From: Brachionus manjavacas
Taxonomy: Eukaryota > Rotifera > Eurotatoria > Ploima > Brachionidae
Direction of reading: 5' to 3'
DNA: 64,000 bases
Assembly: GCA_019054805.1 (NCBI GenBank)
Contig: JAHQIY010000003.1
Coordinates: 2,232,001 to 2,296,000, forward strand
In this document: positions 44,041-55,290 of the stretch, piece by piece
How the letters are laid out: every line of letters starts with the position of its first letter
Position numbering within the stretch: position 1 is the first letter of the stretch
The notes under the pieces: generated by a model
What the model was told of the DNA's origin: nothing
The model's database searches: none
Seen by the model: the letters and a program-made list of their open reading frames with translations, nothing else
Translations under genes and position numbers: made by a program

Positions 44041-45787
44041 TTTCAAATATTTTTTTCGATTTCAAAATAAAAAATAATCTTAAGTTAAAATTGCAAGTAT
44101 GAAAAACTGTGTTTTTTTATAATTTTGACTTTGAGTTTGTGATATGATGCTCCTTAAGATTGTTTAAAAACTATCTACGCTCTGTTTTGCATATTTTATA
44201 AATTGAGTTTTTGTAAAAATGCATCAAATAAACGTCAATTATCACTAAAGTCAAAATTTAAAAAGAAAATAATAAATTTTTTCGGGTCTAGTCGGTAAGG
44301 TGAACTATGGCTCACCTGTTACTGGAGCAATTCTTGTTCTCAGGTTTTATGAACTAAATAGATGAAAAAATTAGTTCACCAAATCTAAAAATTGTTTTCC
44401 TATTTTGAAATTTTTTCATCTATTTATAAATGTAATATCCAAAAATAAGATAGGAAAAAAAATTTACAAAAAAAAATTCAAAGTTGGGCAGAGTAGGTAA
44501 AATTTGCAAAATATATGTATTAATGTTTCCGAAAGTCAAACACTTGAAGGGTGAAAAATTAATTTTAGTTTTTATAATTTTTGTTAAAAGGCAAAGATTT
44601 AAGTAGAGAGCGCATTTGGGTACTTGGGATCGTTGAAAGAGTAATACCAGGTCAAACAGATCAGAGCAAATGCTATTTATAGAGCTCTTTCAAATTAAAA
44701 AAAAAAAAAAATATTAACTTCAATTGTTTATTTTTAAATCGGCTTCGAACATTAGGCATTGTATTAAATAGCTAAATTTGCAGTTTTACCAGAATTTGGT
44801 AAATAAATAGATTATAAAAAATTTAAAAAAAGAATTTTCAATATTTTTTTCAAATTTCCAAGTAAAAATTAGACTCTTTCTATTTCACTGCCAAGTTTAA
44901 TTTAAAATATAAAAATGCTTGCAATATTAACTTAAAATTTTTTTTTTTTTTGAGACTGAAAAAATTATTTGAAACATCGCACTTTTTGAATGGAATTTCA
45001 ACATTGGATGCATTCAAACGCAAAAAATTAAACAATTTCGAAAACAAAATTGGAAAGTTCTTATTGTTTGTCTAACATAAATTGAAAATATTTTTTTTCA
45101 GAAGGTTCCAAATTTGAATTTTTTTTCGCTTTGCTTCTCTTTATTTTGTGAGTTATGTGGCAAGATGGAGAAAAGTGAGTGTCGTTAAGTTTTAGGTAAT
45201 TTAATTCTATAGGAAATCTTCAATTACTTGTCTAATACCAAAAAGATTAACTTCTGAACAAGCTTAAATTTTGTTAAAAAATATTTTTTATTTGAATTTT
45301 AAAATATTGTTCAATAACATGCTCAATTTTAACGCTAGAATTCGTTATTGCTTTTAAAAATATTCAAATTAATTAACATTAAAGATGCTGAAATGTCTAT
45401 TAATTTAGTTTGCAAAATTAATCATCTATTATTCACAAATTATCAAATAATTTAATTGTTTTTCAAATTCCCATAACCTTTTTGAAAGTAAATAAAAGTG
45501 ATTTTAATTAATGGCGACATTTGATAGATTTAGGATACTCTATTCAAATTGAAATAAAAATAAAAAAAATAAATAATTTCACTCACATCAACAATTATTT
45601 CGATTAACGAAAATAAGATAAATTTTCAAATTTAATTTAATTCTCTGGAATGGATTAGACGCATTTAGAGGCGTTTAGTGAATGAACAGAAAAATTGTTT
45701 TTAACAATGGTTTTATTGAAATCAATCCTCTGAGTAATATAAGTGAAAAAAAAATCTTAAAATAAAATAAAAAAAAATCTAAAAAAA
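44041..45787. other. 5' side of the neuropeptide gene; no other gene recognised
   Basis: AT-rich. 44,860-45,045 resembles 43,610-43,750 and is a dispersed repeat. The presumed promoter of the next gene lies within the last part. Confidence 0.4.
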
Positions 45788-46195
45788 ATGCTCGCCACCT
45801 TAAAATATGTTATCTTTATGATCGCTTTTTGCCCGTTGATAATCAGAGCAATTCCAAGAAGACCAATTAACTCAGATTTTGTAAACGGGCAATGGGCTCG
45901 CATCGGCAAAAGAAGCCAACACATGGACATTCACACCAACAAAGAAAAGATAATTGAGAATTTCGTGTCCAATAGTTTAGAAAATTTTTGTTCCCAAAAA
46001 ACATTTATTTTTCAAGATCAAGACAAGTTTGAAACTTATTTTGACAGTAATTATTTTTCATAATTAAATTAAAATCTTAAAGTTTAATTTTTTTTTAAAG
46101 TTTATATGTCATGTATCAAAGATAACATGAAATCATTTACTTATATCATTGATTCAATCAAAAATGATGATGCTCCAAATTACCATGACTTTTAA
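45788..46195 (+). CDS. Prepro-neuropeptide, two exons
   Basis: Exons 45,788-46,046 and 46,101-46,195, separated by a 54-bp GT-AG intron (phase 2 split codon A|TT), give 117 residues. Residues 1-21 form a hydrophobic signal peptide ending at an Ala. Directly after it comes a peptide beginning IPRRPINSDF and ending NGQWARI-GKR: Gly is the amide donor and KR the dibasic cleavage site. The rest is a non-repetitive C-terminal peptide with two Cys, one in each exon (ENFCSQKTF and YMSCIKDN). One amidated peptide straight after the signal and a C-terminal domain with a Cys pair is the layout of SIFamide and luqin/RYamide precursors. However, the C-terminus -WARIamide matches neither, and the Cys spacing differs from luqin. 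Family left unassigned. Confidence 0.75.
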
Positions 46196-46199
46196 TAGA

Positions 46200-46800
46200 T
46201 TTTTTTATCATTTTTAAATTTTTAATTTTGTGAATGAAATAAATTATGAGTTTTTGAAATAAATATAAAATTAAAAATTTTAATTATTTTTGACCAACAT
46301 TATTTATTAAAAAATTCTAGATTTTCTAGATTTTTGTGAACTTTAAAATTCAAAACTCGAATTAAAAATTACCAAAGCCTTGGATTAATTAATAAATTAA
46401 ATTTATTTTTTTTTTTTATTTATTACATTTTTTCCTGAAAAAATGTAACATTCTACAGATTTGATATATAGTTTTTAATAAAAAATTAATAGGTTTTCTT
46501 TTTTTGAGCTGAGGTAAATGACTAAAACTAAATATAAGTTAAATGAGAAAAATAAAATAATTTTAAAATGATTTTGATTTTAGATGCTTAAGATTATATG
46601 ACAGTTTTATTTAACTTGTTTGTTAATCTTTTTCGAGCAAATGCTGCTTCAGTTAAAAAATGAATTTTTCAGAGTAAAGTTTTTTTTAATCTTCAAAAAC
46701 CGATTAAACTGGTAGAAAGTCAGCTAATAATTTTACGCTGAGACTTTTTTTTATGATAAGATACGATAAGATTGCTTACACCATTGTGTTGTTGATACCT
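46200..46800. other. 3' flank of the neuropeptide gene
   Basis: AATAAA at about 46,238 may be the polyadenylation signal. Otherwise AT-rich without recognisable content. Confidence 0.4.
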
Positions 46801-46912
46801 TAGTATTTTTTTTTTTGTACTTTTACTTTATTTTATTTTAATTTAAATTTTCATTTTCTTTATTTTTTGATCTGAAGGAGCTTAAGCTCGGCACAGATGA
46901 ACAAATATATTT
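46801..46912 (+). mobile_element. LINE tail
   Basis: It ends CTGAAGGAGCTTAAGCTCGG followed by CACAGATGAACAAATA, the terminal design of the LINE B family. Only the 3' end is present. Confidence 0.65.
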
Positions 46913-46929
46913 AAAATTAAAAAAATTGA

Positions 46930-48240
46930 AATTATTTATTCAAAATATCCATTTTCAACAATTCAAATAATCTAAATTTAGATGGTTCATGCAATGTCAT
47001 AAATAAAGGCAGTTTTATTTTTATTGAAAATGATTTTGTTTTATTTGTATTGTACTCATTTGATCAAATATCCTACGATGGAAATTTTTAGTTTATTATG
47101 CTATTTTAGTTGTCAGGCCTCAATTGGAGGGTAGAGGATTAAACTCACATAAAAAAAGTGAAAATTAAATAACACCACATAAATATGAAAATGAAAGTTG
47201 AACATATTGGAGCACAGAAAAAAAACATAAAGTTAAGTATTATTTTTTGAATAAGTTAAAAAAACATAAATTGTTTCTTCAATAGTGAAAAAAACATAAG
47301 TTGTTGATTCAAGTGGTATAAAAACATGAGTTTTTTTTTCATCTGTTAACAGTATCGAAGGTCTTGGCGATCATGTAATGGGAAAGACTTACAAAACTTT
47401 CTAAATGACCAACCGTTCCAATTTGCTGGAGACATTAACGACGGCAGTGAAGAAACCAACTTTCAACTTGGTGTTACTTCTAAGCACTTGTTGTCACACA
47501 TCAAAATAGATTCAATTTTCCATGCAATACTTGAAAATTCGTTAAGTACGGATTTCGTCTTAAATTGTTTGGTGCGACAGATATTAAGCGTAAATTCTTT
47601 CCTATATGCTTTATGGTTACCTCTAGTGAACAAGAAAATGAATTACGACTAAAATGTTTATGTTTTTAATTAACTTTTTTACTTTGATAAATAAAAATGA
47701 CTTATGTTTTTTTCACGTTTCACTAAATTTCAAAAAAAAATTATGTGTCTTTCTCTTTGTTTATGTTTTTTTAACTCACTTTATGTGAATTTCAACCTAC
47801 ACCCAATTGGAATATACAATTGCACCATGGTGTCCATTTTATGAAAAAAATTTGAATGAACTTGAAAAAGTTCAAAGTATTCGCTAGTTTGCAAGATCTT
47901 GAAAATTCACAGCGTTTATTGAAACTCAATTTAACTAATTTTAGAATAAGAAGACTTCGAGGTGATTTTATTCAAATTTTTAAGATTGTAAACAACATGA
48001 AAAAAGTTAATTTGGTCAACGATATTAATAATAGACTAAACAAAATGCCTGATACCAGAGGATACGAGCAAGAACCATATCCGAGAATATGTAAAAAACT
48101 TTCTTCCAAGATATAACATTTTTACTAATAGAGTTGTGTTGCAGTTATTTTTCACTACTACAAGCAATAAATTTAATTTAAAGGTTAAATTTCCTGCATT
48201 TAAAATAAATTTTTTTAAAAAAATCATAGTTTCATTCTAA
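46930..48240 (+). mobile_element. CR1-like LINE C-terminal region, split by a MULE-type element
   Basis: On the left, text equivalent to LVVRPQLE ends at 47,128. On the right, YTIAPWCPF, NLNELEKVQ and RIRRLRGDFIQIFKIVN continue from 47,812 to about 48,000, followed by the variable C-terminal tail. Together they form the standard RPxLEYAIxxWxPY...LRRxRGDxIxxxKI segment after the RT thumb. The two halves meet exactly at the element's target duplication. Confidence 0.75.
47129..47804 (+). mobile_element. MULE-like DNA transposon fragment with terminal repeats
   Basis: Inverted ends GGGTAGAGGATTAAACTCAC and GGGTGTAGGTTGAAATTCAC, flanked on both sides by AATTGGA (47,122-47,128 and 47,805-47,811). 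Internal plus-strand text includes SIFHAI, YGFRLKLFGATDIKRKFFPICFMVTSSEQENE, like the FGxxDxxxxFxPxxxxxxSxE block of Mutator-like and FLYWCH-type transposases. CATAAAAAAA-type words recur near both ends. The transposase is far too short to work. Confidence 0.7.
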
Positions 48241-48985
48241 TAAAATAAAGATCATTTCTAAATAAAAGTAAATTACTGATCCCTTAATTGTTAATTTTGT
48301 CCAAGATTTGCCAATTTTTATTTTTAAGATCAAGGGTCTATAAAAATCACTTGTTTTTGTGATTAAAATTTTATTAAAAAAATTTTTCAGATGCTAATTC
48401 GAGTGCTATGATTTAAAAAAAATGCATTGCTGATTCTTTTGTACCATTAAAATCCAAAAATTTAGCCACAATATTTGTTAATCAGCTAAGCTGCGTTTTC
48501 CCTAGATTTTGTATAAAAAAACAGATTAGTCACAAAGAGGTCTCAAGGGTCCTTAAGCAGCCAGTCTATTTATAAATACTAAAATGACATAATTATTTAT
48601 TAATTTTCACGTAAAAGTGTCAATAAAATTTTTAAATAATTAACAAATTATTTTCGGTTTACCTTTTTGAATTATATGTTAAATGACTTGTTTTTATTTT
48701 AAAAAAAAATGTTAAGCCTCATTGGCAGGTTGAAAAGGAAACAAAAAAATACAAATTACAATTTTACAAAGAAAATAAAAAAATCAAAAAAAAATCTGAT
48801 TTAAATAACATTAGGTTTCATAAATATTTAATCCATTTAAATTTTATAAAAATTTTAAATTCAGATTACAAAAAAGAGGGGTAAAAAGAGAAAAAAATCT
48901 TAATTATTAAGAAATCGCAGGCTTAAGTAAAAGATTCAAGTAGTCAAAATAAAAGTAAAAAGTTAAATTACTATCTGCAGTGCCG
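48241..48985. other. No gene recognised
   Basis: AT-rich DNA, nothing supported. Confidence 0.4.
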
Positions 48986-48994
48986 GAAATTAAC

Positions 48995-49205
48995 TTGTCA
49001 CATCATATCATCTGAAATCATTTAATAACATTTTTTTAAACTTTCCTCATATCAGCTGATATCAGCTATTATCATTTGATATAAGATAATATCAAGTGAA
49101 TAAAAATTTGAATTTTTATAAGAAAAATTTTGTAAAAAATAATTTTTCCTGATATTAGCTGATATCAGTTGATATCAAATCATATCATATGAATTTTTCA
49201 GAGAA
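48995..49205. repeat. GATATCAGCTGATATC palindromic repeat block
   Basis: Multiple copies of ATATCAGCTGATATCAGC, TGATATCA and ATCATATCA on either side of an AT-rich centre form an imperfect palindrome of about 210 bp. Confidence 0.7.
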
Positions 49206-50800
49206 AAGTTAACTGAACTTTTGATATATGTCCAGTTGACAAATAAATTACTATTTTACTATTTTAACATTTTAGAAAAAATCTCAAAAAGTTCATTATT
49301 AGCTTTAAGAAATTTTCTTAATCAATTTAATTTTACTCTTTTACTATTCTAGTAAAATTTTCTCTTAGATCAATTTTACTTTTTACTTATTTAAACGGTT
49401 CTGTATTACTTTATTACTATTTTAGAAAATTTCCAAAAAAAATAAAAGCTAGTCAGATAATGTATCAATACAAATTTTTTGAGTTGCGTTTATTAAGATC
49501 CATAAAAAATTCAGATATGCACAAAAATTTTTAAAAAACTATTATTCGATTATTTGAATAAACAACTTGCTATTTTTTTGAAAAATAAAATAAAAATAAT
49601 CAAAATGGAGAAAAAAAAGGATTATCCAGTTATAAAATTATATCATTTAAAGAAAATTAACACTAAAATTAACCATAGTTTGACTGAGCTAAAGACGTCT
49701 GTAGGAACTTCTTTTTGACAATTTCAAATTTATACGATGAATACCCCACATATTTATCAGCTTTTACCGCGACTTTCTCACAAGATAGATTTATTGCTTA
49801 AACAAAAAAATCTCCATTTTGATCTGGTTTAGTTTAACAATGACTCCAATATATCCTCTTATCATCTGTAGTTGGCGTAAACACCAACTCCTTTTCCTTA
49901 ATACCATCTAAAATTTTGCATTTGACCACTGTCTCTTTTTTAGGTTCTAGAACCATATTGAAAGCTGGAATACAAGGATACTGATCAATTGTGAAATCAC
50001 TATTGTTAGCCACTTCAGAAATATTAACATCCATAGTTATCGAATCCTTGACATGATCAATTATAACTACATATTTCTTCATAAAATCACGACCTAAAAT
50101 CAAATCCTTTTCACTTAAAGAATCAGTTACAATGAAATTGTTAGCACCAGACCAGTCTCTAAACTTAATCGATAACGGAACAACCACACAATCTTCAGCT
50201 ACTGAACTTGTTACCCGCTTGATTGTTACTGGGAACCTCTTGAATCCTCTTGCATTCAAGTCTATTTCTTTTTCCAAATATTGTTTTATCTCATTTTGGA
50301 TCTTAGAGCTCAGTTTTCTAAAGCTTAGCAATGAATTCGTTGCACCACCATCAAATAAAGCCACCATCTTTTGTTTTTCCTGATCATTATTAAAAACCTG
50401 TCTGCACTTCTTTTTAATCAATTTTGGAATACTCGAGATCGAGTTTATGTCGATTGTTGATTCAATAGAGTCTAATTCTAATTCAACTACATTTAAATCT
50501 GGGCTGTCTTCACTTGAATAGTCATTGACATTTGCTACCTTCTACTTTCTAATTATTTCTCACTTTGACCACCTTTGCTAAAACTTGGTCTTCTTCCATT
50601 TCCATGATCACTAAACCGTACATACGGTCGATGTCTGCCTTCTACGCTTCTATATGCTCCACTTTGTTCATTGGCCTTTTTCAATTTAAAATAATCTCTT
50701 TTCTTATGCCCTGGGATCTTACAATAAAAACAAGTTCCTGAAAACTTTGTCCGTGACTGAACCAAATTAACATCATTTGGCTCCGATTTTATGTCACTTC

Positions 50801-51984
50801 CATACTTTCACATTTAAAAAAGTTGAGTGTTGAGTTTGAGTGTGAGTATGATACTCTTATTTGACACTCGAACCCAACACTCAGAAAAATTAAGTGTTAC
50901 ACTCGATTCCAAAACTCGATACACTTAAAATATTCAATTGAAAAGTTGTAATTTAAAAATTTTTTTAAAAATTCAATATTTTGTTAAGTTAATTAAAAAA
51001 AATTTGCTTTTAAATTTCGAAAATAAAAAATCATATTTTTTTCTTTTTCAAAATCTAAGAAGAACATTTAAATATTTTTAGGATTATAAAAAAAAAATTA
51101 AGAAAATGAATTCAAATTTACCCCCTATTGGAGCAGGAAGACCCAGAGGTATCGCTAGAGGTACAGCCGAAGCTAGAGCTGCCGTGATTTCTGTAGAAAG
51201 AGGAGATCAAATCAAAAATGAGTCTAATTTATCCTTAAATCACAGGCGAGGTAGAGGAATTTGTGTTGTAAACTCAATTGCTCGGAAGCGCGTCGATCTC
51301 AAAATTCAAATAGATCAACTGAAACTCAGAGTAGGCCTTATACAAGAAACGATAGTCAAGTTTTTAAGACTTTTGTGAATTATAGGCCATACGAGACACA
51401 AAGTGATCGAAGTAGATTATCAAAAATAGAGAAAATAACTCGAGAAAAAGATTTATTTTTCGATTTAATTAACAATCAAAGTGAATTATCTAAATCAACA
51501 GCAACATTTTGGAGCACTAATTCACATAGATTGCCAATTTTGACTGAAGTAGCCAGAAAAATTTTCTATCTCAGTATCGAGTGCATTTATAGAAAGGTTT
51601 TTTAGTATTTGTGGAGTGGTAAGTAGTAAAAGAAGTTAGCATATAAAGGCTAAAAATTTCATTCAAAAAACAATAATTAGAGTCAATGTTGACTTATTGG
51701 ATTCTGAATAAGACCTATAACTTTACACATACACAGATTTTATGACTTAAGCAATTATTTAAAAACTTAACTTTATTTTATAAATATCTATTCTATTCAA
51801 AAAATGAAATTTTGAAAATTATTAATTCTTAATATCATACTTGATTTAAATGAATTTTCGAGTTTTGGAATCGAGTGTAACACTTAGTTTTTCTGAGTGT
51901 TGAGTTCGAGTGTCAAGTCTGAGTGTGATTTGTGAATGTCACACTCAGTCTCAACACTCAACTTTTTTCAATTGTGAGAGTATG
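50801..51984 (+). mobile_element. hAT-superfamily element inside gag (1,184 bp)
   Basis: Inverted ends: CATACTTTCACATTTAAAAA at the left and the complement of CATACTCTCACAATTGAAAA at the right. Next come GTTGAGTGTTGAG-type subterminal repeats and, further in, AAGTGTTACACTCGATTCCA in inverted copies. GTCACTTC flanks both sides (50,793-50,800 and 51,985-51,992), a perfect 8-bp duplication. The internal plus-strand frame carries the hAT dimerisation block: FWSTNSHRLPILTEVARKI, FSICGVVSSKR and a degraded IIRVNVDLLD tail. Most of the transposase is missing. Confidence 0.9.
51106..51605 (+). pseudogene. RG-rich N-terminus joined to a hAT dimerisation block
   Basis: From ATG 51,106 the frame reads PPIGAGRPRGIARGTAEARAAV, then NHRRGRGI; a frame change near 51,255-51,290 leads to a Ser/Arg/Gln/Asn-rich stretch (RRSQNSNRSTETQSRPYTR), then SKIEKITREKDLFFDLINN and the hAT block to 51,710. 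GRPRG/RGRG repeats are unusual for a hAT transposase, which normally starts with a BED zinc finger. They resemble RG-rich N-termini such as those of Piwi proteins, so capture of host sequence is possible. The resemblance is by composition and short motif only. Confidence 0.4.
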
Positions 51985-52640
51985 GTCACTTCCCACTGTC
52001 TCAAATTTAAAATGTGTCACTCCAAAACCTTCTGCACTCTTTTGAGCACCACTACAAGCCTTAACATGCGGAAGAGTCTCTTCCAAAAGTTCGTCCCATG
52101 CTTTTGTTGTATTAAATTCTATTAACATTTTTAAATGCTCTGGTAGATGCGATGCGAGTTTATTCTTTAGAATTACTTTCTTTTCATTTGTCTCGAGTGA
52201 CGGGATCGCTTTTTTCAAAAGCTTTTGGATAACTTTAGCAAATTGTACAATAGACTCATTTGGCAAAGGGGCCCTATCCAAAAAATCCTGATTTAGGAAC
52301 TCAGCTGACTGAGCACAGCCATTAATAAATGTATCAAAAATTATCTCAATATTTGTTTTGCTTCCATCGTCCATTCCCTCATAAAGTCTCTCTGCTTTAC
52401 CAGCTAGCAACAAAGGCAAAATACTTAATTTCCTTACCGCATTCCACCCAAACATTCAAACTGAAGTTATTCTTAAATTCTTTCGGATCTCCATTTCCAT
52501 CAAAAATCTTTTTGTTTATCCACTTGTTTTCCATTCCAACACCCAAAACATTCACTAAGCCAACAAAACAACACAAGCCAACAGAGCTTAACACGCCACG
52601 AAACAACAAAGCCAAACTTCTCACACCGCTATCACCACTT

Positions 52641-53060
52641 TATTTAAACTTTAGTGATCGTGAATCAAACACTATAGTATTTTTTTTAAAACTTTATTTT
52701 CGCAACTTTTCAAAATTAAAATAAAAGTTTTTAAATAGTAATATTTTCTATTGTCTCACATTTGAAAGACAGAATTTAACATTTTGCTATTTTTTAATTA
52801 ATTTTCTTTTGAACAATGCTTTAACTTTTCTCTATGAAACAAGTATTGTTTCGACTTATCTGGACCCTGGGATCCAGGAAACACAAGTTTAATTTTTTTT
52901 AAATAAAGTTAAACAACAAAACGCAACTGTTTACAAATGAACATCTTCAATCTTACTATATTTTTCCAAACTTTGTTCGACATATCATCATCAAAACTAG
53001 ATTTTACTGTTAATTAATTGACTTTTTAAAAAAGAATAAGCGATACTATTTAAAAGTAAT
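52641..53060. other. Flank of the LTR element
   Basis: It may include the 5' leader of the minus-strand LTR element. A near-palindromic TGGACCCTGGGATCCA lies at about 52,860 and could be a primer-binding region, but no LTR pair was seen. Confidence 0.3.
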
Positions 53061-54110
53061 ATAATATAAAAGCAGTACTTTACGAAATAGGAGCTCTTTT
53101 TAACAGGCACAATGTATGTATAATTGTATATACAGATGACATTCTTTTGTTGAGTCCAGTGGACTCGCATTTACAAGAGCTCCTAGGTATATGTAATAAA
53201 TATGGAAATAAATGGAAAATAAAATTTCACCCGTCTAACTCTATAATAATTGAATTTGGAAATAATATTTTTAAAAATGAATTTTATCTATCATTTAACA
53301 AAAGTAGAAAAGACAGTCTATCTCGGTATTTAGATTCCATCAAATCTAGACTTTGAGTCAAAATCTATAAATAAATTCTCTAAGGTGCATCAATTTATTT
53401 TTTCCTTATCATATCAAGGATTAAAAAAATGTAAAATTTCACCCTTTTTACAATCTTTCATTTATAAAACGTATTACTTGTCCCAATTTACATATGGACT
53501 CGGGACTACAACTTTAGGAAAAAAAACAAAAGAGGCCCTAAATACCTCACAGAATAATCTACTAAGACATATAATAGGATTAAAAGGTAGATGCCATATG
53601 AAAGAAGTGTTAAAATTTTACAAATTTTTAACATTGATGAACTTTACTTTCAATCTAAACTCTCTTTTCTAGGAACCTTGAAATTTAATAAGCTTTCATA
53701 CGATATATTTCATGATTTAACTAAAACATCTAGAGACATCGGATCTAGATTAAAAGCATTTGATCATGATATAGTAACATTAGAAAATTTTTTTAAATTG
53801 GACATAATTAACATATATAATAATTCTGGAGTCCTAAAAAGGGATCTTAAATTACAATTTAAACTAAAAGATGGACTAACTGACTCTATTAATTTATGTT
53901 TAAACAATATAAATAAAAGAAAATATTTTCATCTTCTTCAAGAATTAACTCAATCATTTTGATTTTAAATGTGTAAAATTTATGTTTTTTTTTACATGTA
54001 TTTTTATCTGTATTTAATCTTCTTTAATTTTTAAAATTTAAAATTTTTACATTTACTTCTCCTAATAGGAGGTTAATTCAATTTAAATAAATAAATAAAT
54101 AAATAAAAGC
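53060..54110 (+). mobile_element. 5'-truncated LINE, reverse-transcriptase palm to tail
   Basis: It starts just ahead of VYTDDILLLSPVDSHL (the YxDD block with Thr for the usual Ala) and continues through WKIKFHPSNSIIIEFGN, then FIYKTYYLSQFTYGLGTTTL and RHIIGLKGRCHMKEVLK. Frames change at about 53,356 and 53,600. The 3' end is CTCCTAATAGGAGGTTAATT followed by (ATAA)n. The hairpin end is shared with the fragment at 5,995-6,163. Fragmentary and inactive. Confidence 0.82.
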
Positions 54111-54285
54111 AGTACTTTATATTTCGACAAAAAAATTAACCCTCAAAAAATAAACCAGTTAAATAATATGACCACAAAATTGAGCCCAAAAATATTAACC
54201 AGTACAAAAATAGAAGAACTATTATTCTAAACAAATAAGCACCAAATTAATAAAAAAAAATATTAAATAAAAAAAAACAAAATAT

Positions 54286-54520
54286 TTAACTTTTGTCACA
54301 TTTATTAGGACAGGCCCAATATCGTTTTTTAACCATTTTTAAACCACATTTTTGGCAAATTATGTCGTCCGGATCGAATCTTTGGCTTTTTGAAGCTGAA
54401 GCCTCCTTTATCTCATCGCTTTGATCATCTGATAACTCTTTTGGAATTATGTTTGAAGCTTAAAATTCCTTTGTCTTTAATTGAAGTTTTTGGTCTACCT
54501 TTTTTTCCACTTGATTGAAT
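54286..54520 (-). pseudogene. Short frame with a zinc-ribbon-like end
   Basis: The minus strand reads KKGRPKTSIKDKG, then after a frame change IPKELSDDQSDEIKEAS and finally DDIICQKCGLKMVKKRYWACPNKCDKS and a stop at 54,286-54,288. The CxxC...CxxxC spacing suggests a small zinc ribbon. The KKGRPK opening is common in transposon-encoded proteins. Family not recognised. Confidence 0.35.
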
Positions 54521-55290
54521 TGGGGTATACTGAATCAAAACTATATTTTTTCTTACGAACAGTAATTGTAATCACATGATGAAACTTGAATGTTTAAACC
54601 CTTCGCATCAGTTATTAAGATCATTTAATGTACATTTTTTTATCTAATATAACTGAATTAATGATGTATTGAATTCAATTGTCTGTAGGTGGTTGAATAC
54701 CGTCTTTGATTAATTTTTCTTATATTGACTTCTTACATCCTTTTTTTTGATAGTTTTAGTTGTAAACATTTTAATTATTTTTTTATTTGTTTTCATTATA
54801 AAAAATTTAAATAATATTCCAGAAAATTAAGGGCAAAAACTTAAAAAACTGGGGTATTTTATTTAATAGCTTGGAAACACAAAGTAAAATTTTAATGAGT
54901 TTTTTAATGGTCTAAGGTAATGGCAGCTGTTTTAAAATCATTATCTTGGTGATTTAGAAATAATTATTTATCAATTTTCCAATAAAAATTTTTGGCTGGT
55001 TAAAAAATTATAAAATTAAAAAATTAAAAAATTAAAAAATTATGCTTAATTAAATTTATTAATAAAAAATTGATTAAAATCTGTTTTTTAATCAAATATA
55101 TGATGTTTTAATTTTAAATTTATGTTTGATCATGTGCTTCAATCTGCCATTTAATATTTATAATTGAAAAAAAAAAAAAAAAAATAGATAGATAGATATT
55201 CTCCTCATTAAAATGACCAGATAAAAAATAAAATTGAATGGTCATAAAATTTCACCATTAATTTCATTGTGAACTAAATTGTTTCATATT
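54521..55290. other. No gene recognised
   Basis: AT-rich; a short ATAG microsatellite lies at 55,184-55,198. Confidence 0.45.

Larger units (their letters stand above)
49690..52640 (-). mobile_element. LTR retrotransposon remnant: gag, zinc knuckle and protease
   Basis: On the minus strand, from high to low coordinate: gag (about 52,600-51,960; FDGNGDPKEFKNNF, LPLLLAGKAERLYEGM, LPNESIVQFAKVIQKL, HLPEHLKMLIEF), a CCHC zinc knuckle at about 50,720 (CFYCKIPGHKKRDY, last Cys replaced by Tyr), and a retropepsin domain at 50,421-49,834. The protease has FDGGATNSLL, where the active-site DSG/DTG is DGG, and LILGRDFM, the ILG block. The order gag-knuckle-protease is that of Gypsy-like elements. Reverse transcriptase, RNase H and integrase are not found downstream. 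Gag is interrupted by a hAT element, and frameshifts are present near 52,430 and 50,545. LTRs were not recognised. Confidence 0.8.

Noticed and set aside
51910-52125. Plus-strand frame next to the hAT right end
   Set aside because: Antisense of the gag coding sequence.
52855-52880. Primer-binding site for the LTR element
   Set aside because: It begins with TGG on the right strand, but no flanking LTR or matching tRNA end could be established.
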